Part shown: positions 1 through 8,610 of the stretch, in pieces
Numbering within the stretch: the first letter of the stretch is position 1
Layout of the letters: every line of letters begins with the position of its first letter
Assembly: GCA_910583615.1 (NCBI GenBank)
Contig: CAJTXP010000063.1
Span: forward strand, 1 to 18,581
Length of the DNA: 18,581 bases
Direction of reading: 5' to 3'
Origin: an uncultured Lachnospiraceae bacterium
GTDB lineage: Bacteria > Bacillota > Clostridia > Lachnospirales > Lachnospiraceae
The notes under the pieces: model-generated
The model's input: the letters and a program-made list of their open reading frames with translations, nothing else
Database searches by the model: none
Told to the model about the DNA's origin: nothing
Translations under genes and position numbers: made by a program

Positions 1-132
1 GCTTCCTTATAAAATGTCACCAACTGGAGCGAAGCGGAAGTTGATGACCTGCGCGAGCATCAGCGAGCTTCCTTATAAAATGTCACCAACTGGAGCGAAG
101 CGGAAGTTGATGACCTGCGCGGGCATCAGCGG
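1..132. repeat. Two tandem copies of a 66-bp repeat with an internal inverted repeat
   Basis: Bases 1-66 and 67-132 are head-to-tail copies that differ at only two positions (A56/G122 and A66/G132). Each copy holds a near-perfect 9-bp inverted repeat, TCACCAACT (17-25; 83-91) and AGTTGATGA (39-47; 105-113), around a 13-base loop. The single mismatch becomes a G-T wobble when the minus strand is read as RNA, so the hairpin is better on that strand. The period is 22 codons. The array starts at the window edge, so the true copy number is unknown. It resembles an interspersed palindromic (REP-like) or intergenic repeat rather than part of a recognisable gene; that interpretation is inference. Confidence 0.85.
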
Positions 133-163
133 GTTTTCGGTCCGGTTTCCGTTGATATTGTGA
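2..163 (+). other. Open reading frame tail running through the 66-bp repeat
   Basis: One plus-strand frame stays open from base 2 through both repeat copies and stops at TGA 161-163. It gives two 22-residue repeats containing SPTGAKRKLMTC, then a short unique end (GFSVRFPLIL). No start or ribosome binding site is visible because the window begins inside it. It may be the end of a real gene extending upstream, or simply an open frame created by a 66-bp (multiple of 3) repeat. On the minus strand the same repeat carries two tiny ORFs ending in INFRFAPVGDIL, so coding direction cannot be decided here. I do not recognise a protein family. Confidence 0.25.
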
Positions 164-263
164 GGAATGATGGTGTGCGGCATTAATATTCAAATGAGAA
201 AGCACATAGATATAGGTATCAGTTTGCGGAAGAACAGTTAAGCAGAGGAAGTGTGGGATCAAG

Positions 264-3200
264 ATGTCAAAGTGGAAAAAGAGAGGAAAAGGACTGGCCC
301 TGGCCCTGGCGGTTGTTGTCCTGGCAGGAGGAACGCTGGACATACCGGCACGCGGAGCTTCTGTGGGAAGTGGTCAGCAGAGAACCGGCGGACAGCCGAA
401 AACGGAAGAGACGGCCGTCGGTGAAGAAAAAGATGCGGGAAAAGCTGCAGGTACACAGACAAATAAGAATGTGGTGTCCGGTACGGGCAGCAGTTCATCG
501 GGGGTTGACAATACCGTGGATGGAGGAAAGCCGGAAGGAGGCGCCGGAACCGTTACAGGAAGTGAGAATACCGGAACCGGAGAAAGTTCCGGGAATGACG
601 GCACAGGATCCGGGACCACTTCCGGAAGCGGAGGCACGGGTTCGGAGACGAACCCGGAAGAAAACGGCAATACGGGAACGGGAACGACCCCGGGAGACGG
701 TAATACAGGAACCGGAACAACTCCGGGAGACAGCAATACGGGAACGGGAACGACCCCGGGAGACAGCAATACGGGAACGGGAACGACTCCGGAAGACAGC
801 AATACGGGAACGGGAACGACTCCGGGAGACGGAAATACGGGAACGGGAACGACTCCGGGAGACGGAAATACGGGAACGGGAACGACCCCGGGAGACAGCA
901 ATACGGGAACGGGAACGACTCCAGGAGACGGTAATACAGGAACCGGAACGACCCCGGGAAACGGCAATACAGGAACCGGAACGACTCCGGGAGAGGATCA
1001 GAACAACGGAACCGGCACTGGTTCCGAAGACACAACCAGTCCTTCGGAAACTCCGGGAGCAGGGGACGACCAGGGGGATGAGGAGGAAGAACAGGGAACT
1101 CATAAAATCCTCATTGACGGAAAAGAAGAAACATTTCGTGATTTTGCAGAGATATGGGAGAAAGTTGACGGAAAAACGGGTGAGATTCAGCTGACGGAGA
1201 ACGTGTCGGTGACTGCGTCCGCAGGAGCTGTCTGTAAACTGACCGGCGGAGATGTTACACTGGATCTGAACGGATATACGCTGAGTTATACCCGTCCCGC
1301 CAGCCGCAGTTCCTCCGGCGCGCCGGACCTGATTGAAATCAGCGGGGGAACTCTGACGGTGACCGGTGAGGGGACTGTGAGATATAACGGGAACAGTACA
1401 TACAGCGGAGCCTGTTTGTATGCGACAGGGGATGCGGTTTTGAATATTCAGGGCGGGACGTTTTCATCCAATGTATCGGCTCCGGTCTGCATGGACGGTG
1501 CGACGCTGAATATTGAGGGAAATACTTCAGATGTTACCATCAGTGCTGTTACCATGAATAATGGTACATTGAACATATCGGGAGACAGGGTGAGTGTTGG
1601 AACCCTGACGCTGAACAGGTCGAATGACAGTATGACGGTTCGCCTGGGAAAAGGCAGCAGTTTTTCCCGGATTGAATCAAAAGGAAGCGGCGATGCTGCG
1701 GCATTTAAGATCAGCGAGCTTCCGGCGGAAGGCTGCGGTTTCCGTTCCGGCGGCACATGGATTACAGATGAAGCCAGGCTTTCCGGAAACAGCATCAGCG
1801 GCGTCACGGTAGATACAAAACCGTTTACTTCTCTGAAACTTTCGGTGAGTCCGGCGCTGGAGAACGGCGGCAGTATTCCGTTCAGCTACAGTGGAGATCA
1901 GACCTGGACTCTGACCGCGCAGGTGGACGGAAATGTGTCCGGAGAACTGAAGTATCAGTGGTATCGGACGTATAACGGGGCAAGGCAGGAGATCGACGGT
2001 ACAGGGACAACCTGCACATTTTCCAATAAAGACGACGCAGGCGCTTATGTTTACCATGTAGGGGCGTCGTCCGGAGCTTATGAGGAATGGGCGACTTTTG
2101 AAGTGAACATTACGCCTCTTTCCGCAGGTACGATCACGAATAATAATTATCAGACAACATATACCTACGGAGAATTTGCCGCACCTCCGGCAAATGGCGG
2201 AAGCTGTTTTTCCGTGGATTCCGGGAATGCACAGACCCGAGATTTTAAGTGGAGTTATCAATGGTACAGAGAAAGCGCGGCAGACGGGAATGAAGTCAAT
2301 ATGCCGTCAGATGTGGGCACTTATATCTTAAGGGTGGAAGCGTCGGACGGACCTAATTACCAGGCGACCGGAGATATTTCGGTAACGATTACGCAGCGGA
2401 CCGTTACACCTGTGATTGAGGGAACAACATCAAAAGTCTATGATGGGACAACAGAAGCGAAAGGCGTTGAGGTGAAACTGAACAATGTGGTTCAGGGAGA
2501 CGCAGGCGGAGTCGGTGTCAGGGCGGCGTCTATTGCCTATAATGACGCCAATGTCAGACTGGCGAACAGAATCGTGGCTTCCGGTATAGAACTGACAGGA
2601 AATAAAGCAGGGAACTATATACTGAGCAGTACGCAGGCATCAGCAGAAGCCAGTATCAGCAAAGCAGAGCTCCTCATCCAGATGAGCGTCAGTCCGAATA
2701 CGCAGAAAATCAACCGGCCGGTTACCGTAACCGTAACCGTGCTGAACAGTGACAATTCCCCTGTGGACAATCAGGGGCTGAAGGCAGACGACGTTGTACT
2801 TACCGTATCCGGAAGAAATGATATGGAAGAAGAGCATACGCTTTCCCTGACGGCATCAGAAGGCCGGTATGGAGTATATACAGCGGAATATACGACGGAT
2901 ATCAAGGGCGATAAGACATTAACTGCAAGGATCGCCGGCAGTGCCAATTATGAGGTGAAAAATGTGGCCTCTGACAACAGCCTGACGATTCTGGAGAAGA
3001 CCGGCGCGGTTATGACTCTTACGGCGGATGAGACAGAGGACATTGTCTATGGGGACGAAGTGACCTACACGGCAGTTGTGTCAAAAGAAAATGAAGATGA
3101 TGCGGATGCGCTCAGCGGAACCGTGCAGTTCTACGAGGAAGAGATTGCAGACAATAACAAAATCGGTTCGGCACAGAGCATTGTGATGTCCGGCGACAGG

Positions 3201-4268
3201 GCAAGTATTACTTTGGATGAATCCACGCTGGAAGCGGGAGACCATAAGATTCTGGCGGTATTTTCCGGAAGCGCGTCTTTTGAGGATGTCAGTGCGGAAG
3301 TATCTACGGCTGTGGCGAAAAAACAGCTGACATGGGATGTATCCGGTCTGTCGGCTTCGAAAGCGGCAGGAACAGCAGGCGAGGTGACCGTATACGGCGA
3401 GCTGAAGCTGGATGGGCTTCTGGATGAAGATGATGTAACGTTTGAACGGCCTGTGGTGCTGAAAACCAATGGATTGAAATCTGCAGAGGCAGGCAGTTAT
3501 AAGGTTACTGTCGTATCAGAGGATAAGGAGTGGAAGTTTGATCCGGAGGAGCCGAAAAATTATGAGCTGCCGGAAAACGATCCGGAGATTACTGCAAAGG
3601 TAAATGCGGTAAAAGAGCTTCCGAATCCGCCGGCTGATACGGAGGACGGCAAAAAGTTCAAACTGGTGATGGAAGAGGGAATCTCTGCGGTTCCGGAAGG
3701 ACTTGTAAACACCAGCTTCAATACACCGGCTAAAATTGAACAGGAGCTGAAACGGGTACTGACGGAATCCGGAGTGTATAAGCCCGAAAACACAGCTGTC
3801 TATGATGTGGTGCTGCAGGTCAGTACGGATGAAGGAAATACCTGGCAGGTGGCGGACTACACAAATTTCCCGGAGGGGGGGCTTTCTGTGACATTGCCTT
3901 ATCCAGGCGGTACCGGGAGATACACGAATAATTTTGCGGTTGCGCATATGTTTTCCACCAGTTATTTTGGCAAGACTTCCGGACAGGTAGAGATTCCGGC
4001 AGTCCGGAAAACGGATAACGGAATGGAATTCACAGTTACCGGACTGTCTCCGATCGGCCTGGCGTGGAGCGGGCCGATGGATGCGGTTAATAATACCGCC
4101 GGCGGGACTGGTTCCGGTTCCAGAAGAATACAGGGCGCGCTTACCTGGGACGATAATCCGATCCTTTTCTATGCCTGCATTGCGGGAGGAGCAGCGCTGG
4201 TGATTGTGGTCGCTGTTACATGCTGCATTGTGCGCAGTAAAAAGAAGAAAAAGAAGATCAGAAGATAG
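264..4268 (+). CDS. Large secreted surface protein, Thr/Gly repeats plus Ig/YDG-type domains and C-terminal membrane anchor
   Basis: The 1334-residue product is predicted to be exported and displayed at the cell surface. A signal peptide spans about residues 1-31: a KKRGK basic start, an LALALAVVVLAGG core and an ARGAS cleavage-like site. Residues about 32-270 are a low-complexity Gly/Thr/Ser/Asn/Pro stalk, with ten 11-residue repeats at 136-245. Residues about 280-480 have the repeated TLDLNGYTL/LNIQGGTF/TLNIEGNT pattern of a right-handed beta-helix. Two Ig-like modules follow, with KYQWY at 563 and SYQWY at 664. A YDG-type module carries KVYDGTT at 724-730, and further bacterial Ig-like (Big_3_5-like) repeats lie near 850-1030. 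A single membrane helix at about 1300-1323 is followed by a Lys/Arg tail. No LPxTG motif is seen, so anchoring is by the helix rather than a classical sortase. ATG 264 is preceded by AGAGGAAG. The role is probably adhesion or matrix binding, inferred from architecture only. Confidence 0.9.
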   Translation: MSKWKKRGKGLALALAVVVLAGGTLDIPARGASVGSGQQRTGGQPKTEETAVGEEKDAGKAAGTQTNKNVVSGTGSSSSGVDNTVDGGKPEGGAGTVTGSENTGTGESSGNDGTGSGTTSGSGGTGSETNPEENGNTGTGTTPGDGNTGTGTTPGDSNTGTGTTPGDSNTGTGTTPEDSNTGTGTTPGDGNTGTGTTPGDGNTGTGTTPGDSNTGTGTTPGDGNTGTGTTPGNGNTGTGTTPGEDQNNGTGTGSEDTTSPSETPGAGDDQGDEEEEQGTHKILIDGKEETFRDFAEIWEKVDGKTGEIQLTENVSVTASAGAVCKLTGGDVTLDLNGYTLSYTRPASRSSSGAPDLIEISGGTLTVTGEGTVRYNGNSTYSGACLYATGDAVLNIQGGTFSSNVSAPVCMDGATLNIEGNTSDVTISAVTMNNGTLNISGDRVSVGTLTLNRSNDSMTVRLGKGSSFSRIESKGSGDAAAFKISELPAEGCGFRSGGTWITDEARLSGNSISGVTVDTKPFTSLKLSVSPALENGGSIPFSYSGDQTWTLTAQVDGNVSGELKYQWYRTYNGARQEIDGTGTTCTFSNKDDAGAYVYHVGASSGAYEEWATFEVNITPLSAGTITNNNYQTTYTYGEFAAPPANGGSCFSVDSGNAQTRDFKWSYQWYRESAADGNEVNMPSDVGTYILRVEASDGPNYQATGDISVTITQRTVTPVIEGTTSKVYDGTTEAKGVEVKLNNVVQGDAGGVGVRAASIAYNDANVRLANRIVASGIELTGNKAGNYILSSTQASAEASISKAELLIQMSVSPNTQKINRPVTVTVTVLNSDNSPVDNQGLKADDVVLTVSGRNDMEEEHTLSLTASEGRYGVYTAEYTTDIKGDKTLTARIAGSANYEVKNVASDNSLTILEKTGAVMTLTADETEDIVYGDEVTYTAVVSKENEDDADALSGTVQFYEEEIADNNKIGSAQSIVMSGDRASITLDESTLEAGDHKILAVFSGSASFEDVSAEVSTAVAKKQLTWDVSGLSASKAAGTAGEVTVYGELKLDGLLDEDDVTFERPVVLKTNGLKSAEAGSYKVTVVSEDKEWKFDPEEPKNYELPENDPEITAKVNAVKELPNPPADTEDGKKFKLVMEEGISAVPEGLVNTSFNTPAKIEQELKRVLTESGVYKPENTAVYDVVLQVSTDEGNTWQVADYTNFPEGGLSVTLPYPGGTGRYTNNFAVAHMFSTSYFGKTSGQVEIPAVRKTDNGMEFTVTGLSPIGLAWSGPMDAVNNTAGGTGSGSRRIQGALTWDDNPILFYACIAGGAALVIVVAVTCCIVRSKKKKKKIRR
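669..998 (+). repeat. Ten 33-bp tandem repeats encoding NTGTGTTPGDG-type units
   Basis: Ten uninterrupted 33-bp units encode NTGTGTTPG followed by DG, DS, NG or ED; one unit has PED in place of PGD. The array forms the stalk of the surface protein at residues 136-245. Synonymous differences (for example ACGGGAACG versus ACAGGAACC) show the units are not all recent copies. The unit is a multiple of three, so gain or loss of units would change stalk length without breaking the frame. The repeat contains no stop in several frames, which creates long Arg/Glu-rich and Pro/Val-rich shadow ORFs. Confidence 0.95.
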
Positions 4269-4270
4269 GG

Positions 4271-4345
4271 AAAGGGCTGTTGCCGAACATCCTCTGCCTG
4301 TGTGCCGAAGCACAGGCAGGGAGGATGTCTGCAATGGCCTTTTTT
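4271..4345 (+). terminator. Long two-part hairpin terminator of the surface-protein gene
   Basis: Two bases after the stop codon, bases 4271-4283 can pair with 4331-4343 (AAAGGGCTGTTGC with GCAATGGCCTTTT, including G-U pairs). Inside this, 4288-4302 pairs with 4311-4327 (CATCCTCTGCCTGTG with CACAGGCAGGGAGGATG, 2-nt bulge). The six-T run at 4340-4345 is partly the 3' arm of the outer stem. A small GC hairpin (GGGGCG 4348-4353 with CGCCCC 4361-4366) follows directly. Confidence 0.75.
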
Positions 4346-4391
4346 ACGGGGCGGGGTCTGCGCCCCGGGCCTCTGTGGTCTGCAGCGCAGC

Positions 4392-4420
4392 TTGCAATAC
4401 AATGGTTGCTGTGCTATGAT
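4392..4420 (+). promoter_or_regulatory. Candidate promoter P1 upstream of purL
   Basis: TTGCAA (4392-4397), a 17-bp spacer and TATGAT (4415-4420) with an extended -10 TG at 4412-4413. A transcript from here would read through the AAGTAT/ATACTT inverted repeat at 4441-4461 before reaching P2 and purL. The assignment is from consensus match only. Confidence 0.4.
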
Positions 4421-4485
4421 AAAGCAAACAAAAAGGAAGAAAGTATCTATAAGAAATACTTATGGATATTTTATAATATATTAAA

Positions 4486-4514
4486 TTTACTAATCATATA
4501 AAGTGTGCTATGAT
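4486..4514 (+). promoter_or_regulatory. Candidate promoter P2 of purL
   Basis: TTTACT (4486-4491), an exact 17-bp spacer and TATGAT (4509-4514) with an extended -10 TG at 4506-4507. The upstream stretch 4462-4500 is very AT-rich. The expected start near 4521 gives a leader of about 65 bases, too short for a purine riboswitch, and none is seen. The -10 region repeats the 11-mer TGTGCTATGAT found in P1. Confidence 0.55.
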
Positions 4515-4584
4515 GTCAGTAAACTTATATGAGCCGTACAGCACAGGAAAACAGTGCATCAGGAAAAGATGGAGGTAAAAAAGC

Positions 4585-7500
4585 ATGGTAAGACGCGTCT
4601 TTGTGGAAAAGAAAGAAGCATATGCGGTCAAGGCGAAAGAACTGGAAGACGAGATCAGAAGCTATCTGGGGATCCAGACGGTGACGGGAGTTCGGGTGCT
4701 GATCCGTTATGATGTGGAGAATATCTCGGAATCGACCTTTGAGAAAGCGTGCAGCACCGTGTTTGGCGAGCCTCCGGTGGACCTTTTGTATCAGGAGAGC
4801 TTCGAGACTTCGGAGCATGCGGCAGTCTTCGGCGTGGAATATCTGCCGGGACAGTTTGATCAGAGAGCGGATTCTGCGGTGCAGTGCGTGCAGTTCCTGG
4901 ATGCTTCGGAGGAGCCGGTGATCCGTACGGCGACGGTCTATGTGATCGAAGGCAGCGTGACAGAGGAAGAGCTTGCTTCCATCAAGGCCTTCTGCATCAA
5001 TCCGGTGGACTCCAGGGAGACGGATATGGTGAAGCCGCAGACGCTGGTGACGGTATTTCAGGAGCCGAAGGATGTGAAGATCTTCGACGGATTCAGAGGG
5101 ATGCAGGAGGATGCATTGAGGGAACTGTACGATTCTCTGAATCTTGCCATGACGTTCAAAGATTTTCTGCATATTCAAAATTATTTTATAAAAGAAGAAA
5201 AGCGGGATCCGTCCATGACGGAGATCCGGGTGCTGGATACGTACTGGTCCGACCACTGCCGCCATACGACCTTTTCCACGGAGCTGACGGACGTCTCTTT
5301 TGCAGACGGATATTACAGAAAGCCCATCGAAGATACCTACCGGCAGTATCTTTCGGATCATAAGGAGATCTTTCAGGGAAGGGAGGACAAGTTTGTCTGC
5401 CTGATGGATCTGGCGCTGATGGCCATGCGGAAGCTGAAGAAGGAAGGGAAGCTTCAGGATCAGGAGGAGTCGGAGGAGATCAACGCCTGCTCCATCGTCG
5501 TTCCGGTGGAGATCGACGGCCGGACCGAAGAGTGGCTGGTGAATTTTAAAAATGAGACGCACAACCATCCCACGGAGATCGAGCCCTTCGGTGGGGCGGC
5601 CACCTGTCTGGGCGGGGCGATCCGCGATCCCCTGTCCGGACGGACGTATGTGTACCAGGCCATGCGCGTGACGGGAGCGGCTGATCCGACCGTTTCCGTG
5701 TCAGAGACGCTGAAAGGCAAGCTTCCCCAGAAGAAGCTGGTGCGGGGAGCAGCCAGCGGGTACAGCTCCTATGGAAATCAGATCGGACTTGCCACCGGAT
5801 ATGTGAAGGAGATCTATCATCCGGACTATGTGGCAAAACGTATGGAGATCGGTGCGGTCATGGGGGCGGCGCCCAGGAAGGATGTGATCCGGGAGACTTC
5901 CGATCCGGGGGATATCATCATTCTGCTGGGCGGACGTACCGGACGGGACGGCTGCGGCGGAGCCACCGGTTCCTCCAAGGTGCATACAGAGGCCTCCATT
6001 GAGACCTGCGGCGCGGAGGTCCAGAAGGGAAATGCGCCTACAGAGCGGAAGATCCAGAGGCTGTTCCGCCGTCCGGAGGTAACCCGTCTGATCAAAAAAT
6101 GCAACGATTTCGGAGCGGGAGGCGTATCGGTAGCCATTGGTGAGCTGGCGGACGGGCTTCTGGTGGATCTGGACAAGGTGCCGAAAAAATATGCGGGGCT
6201 GGACGGGACGGAGATCGCCATCTCTGAATCTCAGGAGCGCATGGCAGTGGTGGTAGATCCGAAGCATGTGGATGAATTTATGAAATATGCGTCCCAGGAG
6301 AATCTGGAGGCGGTCTGTGTGGCAGAGGTGACAGAGTCTCCGCGGCTGGTTCTGACCTGGAGAGGGAAGAAGATCGTGGATCTCTCCCGCGCGTTTCTGG
6401 ACACCAACGGCGCTCATCAGGAGACCACGGTGGCCGTGGATATGCCCTCGGAGGAACAGAAGTATTTTGAGAGAAAAGAAGTGGGCGATGTCAGGGAGGC
6501 ATGGCTTGCCGTGCTGAGAGATCTGAACGTATGTTCGCAGAAGGGACTGGTGGAGATGTTTGACGGCTCCATCGGAGCCGGAAGCGTGTTCATGCCTTAC
6601 GGCGGCAGATATCAGCTGACGGAGACCCAGACCATGGTGGCAAAGCTGCCGGTGCTGAAGGGAACGACCGATACGGTCACTATGATGAGTTATGGGTTTG
6701 ATCCGTATCTGTCCAGCTGGTCGCCCTATCACGGAGCGGTCTATGCCGTTCTGGAGTCGGTGGCGAAGATCGTGGCATCCGGCGGGGATTACAGCAGGAT
6801 CCGCTTTACGTTCCAGGAATATTTCCGCAGAATGACAGAGGATCCCCATCGCTGGAGCCAGCCGTTCGCCGCGCTTCTGGGCGCCTACAGTGCACAGCTT
6901 GGGTTCGGACTGCCTTCCATCGGCGGCAAGGACAGTATGTCGGGCACCTTCAACGAGATCGATGTACCGCCCACGCTGGTGTCTTTCGCGGTGGATATCG
7001 CCAGCCATAAGCACATCATCACGCCGGAGCTGAAGCATGCGGGCAGTAAGCTGGTGCTTCTGAAGATCGACCGGGATGCGTATGATCTTCCGGATTTTGC
7101 CCAGGCCATGGATCTGTACGGAAAGTTTTTCGAGGATGTGAAGGCGGGAAGAATTATTTCGGCCTATGCGCTGGACGCGCATGGGATCATTGCGGCGGTG
7201 AGCAAGATGGCCTTCGGAAACAGGCTGGGCGTGAAGCTTCTGCATAATCTGGATCCGAGAGATGCCTTTGCACTGGGCTTCGGCTGGATCGTGGCGGAGG
7301 TTCCGGACGGAAAGGTGGGAGAGTTGTCCACTACCTATACGCTGATCGGAGAAGTGACAGAGAGTGGTTTCTCTTATGGCAATGTGTCCGTCTCCATGGA
7401 AGAGGCGCTGGAGGCATGGACCGGAACGCTGGAGAAGGTATTCCCGACCGTGGCGGTGAAAAACAAAGAGCGGCTGGATACGCCCGTTTATCATACGGAC

Positions 7501-8328
7501 CGTATCTATGTATGCAGACATAAAGTGGCGAAACCCACGGTCTTTATCCCGGTATTTCCGGGGACCAACTGCGAATATGACAGTACCAGGGCGTTTGAAC
7601 GCGCCGGTGCGGATGTGGTGACGAAGATTTTCCGGAACTTAAGCGGCAGCGATATCCGGGAGTCTGTGGATGCCTTTGAGAAGGCCATCAGCCAGGCGCA
7701 GATCATCATGTTCCCGGGCGGTTTTTCCGCTGGAGACGAACCGGACGGCTCTGCCAAATTCTTCGCAACGGCCTTCCAGAACGAGAAGATCAAAGAAGCG
7801 GTTATGAAGCTTCTGAACGAAAGGGACGGGCTTGCCCTTGGAATCTGCAACGGATTCCAGGCGCTGATCAAGCTGGGACTTCTGCCTCACGGCGAGATCG
7901 TGGGCCAGACGGCGGATTCCCCGACGCTGACCTTCAATACCATCAACCGGCACATTTCCCGGATGGTCTATACGAAAGTGGTGACGGACAAGTCCCCATG
8001 GCTCTCCGGAGCAAAGCCGGGCGGGACCTACGTGATCCCGGCGTCCCACGGCGAGGGACGTTTTGTGGCGCCGAAGGAATGGATCGACCGGCTGTTTGCA
8101 AACGGGCAGGTGGCGACCCAGTATGTGGATCTGGAAGGGAATCCCACTATGGATGAGGAGTGGAACGTCAACGGCTCGTATGCATCCATCGAGGGTATCA
8201 CCAGTCCGGACGGCCGGATCCTGGGCAAGATGGGACACTCCGAGCGCCGGGGCGAGGCGGTAGCCATCAATATTTACGGAGAGCAGGATATGAAGCTCTT
8301 TGAATCCGGCGTGGAATATTTCAGATAA
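4585..8328 (+). CDS. purL: Phosphoribosylformylglycinamidine synthase (single-chain, PurL-PurQ fused type)
   Basis: Cytosolic enzyme of de novo purine synthesis. It converts FGAR, ATP and glutamine to FGAM, ADP, phosphate and glutamate. The 1247 residues match the length of the single-chain clade found in Clostridia and Bacteroidetes. An N-terminal PurS-like region (about 1-150) leads to the linker motif DHCRHTTF at 223-230. The first ATP-grasp-like AIRS half has NETHNHPTEIEPFGG at 323-337 and GCGGATGSSK from 456; the second AIRS half includes LPSIGGKDSMSG. The C-terminal class-I glutamine amidotransferase domain starts near 986 (VFIPVFPGTNCEYDS). It carries nucleophile C1088 in LGICNGFQ and the H1218/E1220 pair in GHSER, so the catalytic triad is complete. 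ATG 4585 is preceded by GGAGG at 4571-4575. It stands alone between two terminators with no other pur gene in the window. Confidence 0.97.
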   Translation: MVRRVFVEKKEAYAVKAKELEDEIRSYLGIQTVTGVRVLIRYDVENISESTFEKACSTVFGEPPVDLLYQESFETSEHAAVFGVEYLPGQFDQRADSAVQCVQFLDASEEPVIRTATVYVIEGSVTEEELASIKAFCINPVDSRETDMVKPQTLVTVFQEPKDVKIFDGFRGMQEDALRELYDSLNLAMTFKDFLHIQNYFIKEEKRDPSMTEIRVLDTYWSDHCRHTTFSTELTDVSFADGYYRKPIEDTYRQYLSDHKEIFQGREDKFVCLMDLALMAMRKLKKEGKLQDQEESEEINACSIVVPVEIDGRTEEWLVNFKNETHNHPTEIEPFGGAATCLGGAIRDPLSGRTYVYQAMRVTGAADPTVSVSETLKGKLPQKKLVRGAASGYSSYGNQIGLATGYVKEIYHPDYVAKRMEIGAVMGAAPRKDVIRETSDPGDIIILLGGRTGRDGCGGATGSSKVHTEASIETCGAEVQKGNAPTERKIQRLFRRPEVTRLIKKCNDFGAGGVSVAIGELADGLLVDLDKVPKKYAGLDGTEIAISESQERMAVVVDPKHVDEFMKYASQENLEAVCVAEVTESPRLVLTWRGKKIVDLSRAFLDTNGAHQETTVAVDMPSEEQKYFERKEVGDVREAWLAVLRDLNVCSQKGLVEMFDGSIGAGSVFMPYGGRYQLTETQTMVAKLPVLKGTTDTVTMMSYGFDPYLSSWSPYHGAVYAVLESVAKIVASGGDYSRIRFTFQEYFRRMTEDPHRWSQPFAALLGAYSAQLGFGLPSIGGKDSMSGTFNEIDVPPTLVSFAVDIASHKHIITPELKHAGSKLVLLKIDRDAYDLPDFAQAMDLYGKFFEDVKAGRIISAYALDAHGIIAAVSKMAFGNRLGVKLLHNLDPRDAFALGFGWIVAEVPDGKVGELSTTYTLIGEVTESGFSYGNVSVSMEEALEAWTGTLEKVFPTVAVKNKERLDTPVYHTDRIYVCRHKVAKPTVFIPVFPGTNCEYDSTRAFERAGADVVTKIFRNLSGSDIRESVDAFEKAISQAQIIMFPGGFSAGDEPDGSAKFFATAFQNEKIKEAVMKLLNERDGLALGICNGFQALIKLGLLPHGEIVGQTADSPTLTFNTINRHISRMVYTKVVTDKSPWLSGAKPGGTYVIPASHGEGRFVAPKEWIDRLFANGQVATQYVDLEGNPTMDEEWNVNGSYASIEGITSPDGRILGKMGHSERRGEAVAINIYGEQDMKLFESGVEYFR

Positions 8329-8390
8329 GACCTGGAATGATCAATAGCGGGATTGCAGTGATTCAGATGCGAATGCGGGTTAAATTAGAG

Positions 8391-8428
8391 GGAACCCTGG
8401 CTTTTGAGCTGGGGTTCCTGTATATTTT
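8391..8428 (+). terminator. Rho-independent terminator downstream of purL
   Basis: GGAACCCTGGCT (8391-8402) pairs over 12 bp, with two G-U pairs, with AGCTGGGGTTCC (8407-8418) around a TTTG loop. TGTATATTTT follows. It lies about 60 bases after the purL stop with no gene between. It overlaps a 62-codon open frame (8337-8525), which argues against that frame being a gene. Confidence 0.8.
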
Positions 8429-8436
8429 AGCTGAAC

Positions 8437-8556
8437 ATGTTTATTGCAAGGCCATATCAGGACAAGGCGGAGACTACAAAATCCTTATTTGGGATACTTC
8501 TGGCAGATGCAGATATGGATATTGAAAAAAAGGAGAGGATTGGTGCAAAAAAATGA
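8437..8556 (+). CDS. 39-codon orphan ORF, possible gene remnant
   Basis: ATG 8437 to TGA 8554-8556 encodes 39 residues with protein-like composition: Met-Phe-Ile-Ala-Arg-Pro at the start and SLFGILLADADMDIEKKER near the end. There is no ribosome binding site before the ATG, and a stop lies in the same frame at 8428-8430, next to the purL terminator. It may be the 3' scrap of a gene whose front was lost. The SLFG...E.ER pattern loosely recalls the C-terminal tails of small antitoxins, but that is a weak impression and no function is assigned. Confidence 0.2.
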   Translation: MFIARPYQDKAETTKSLFGILLADADMDIEKKERIGAKK

Positions 8557-8610
8557 AAGTTCCAGGAATGACATTGTTACTTAAAAACAGATAATATTTC
8601 AGGAGGATAT

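Noticed and set aside
374..1103. Minus-strand Pro/Val-rich and Ser/Arg-rich ORFs opposite the repeat region
   Set aside because: Low-complexity antisense frames kept open only by the tandem repeat; no ribosome binding site or family resemblance.
253..1194. 313-codon plus-strand ORF rich in Arg/Glu (RERERPRETAI repeats)
   Set aside because: It is the shadow of the 33-bp repeat in another frame of the surface-protein gene. The repeat has no stops in several frames, and the signal-peptide frame has the better start and continues for 4 kb.
4204..4501. Three short overlapping plus-strand ORFs after the surface-protein gene
   Set aside because: They run through the terminator hairpin and both purL promoters and have no recognisable sequence.
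4515..4584. Possible purine riboswitch before purL
   Set aside because: The leader is too short and lacks the conserved three-way junction sequence.
4525..5568. 347-codon minus-strand ORF opposite purL
   Set aside because: Antisense to the well-conserved start of purL; no family resemblance. The same applies to the 606-codon minus frame at 5701-7521.
8337..8525. 62-codon ORF after purL
   Set aside because: It crosses the strong purL terminator hairpin, has no ribosome binding site and ends without protein-like features.
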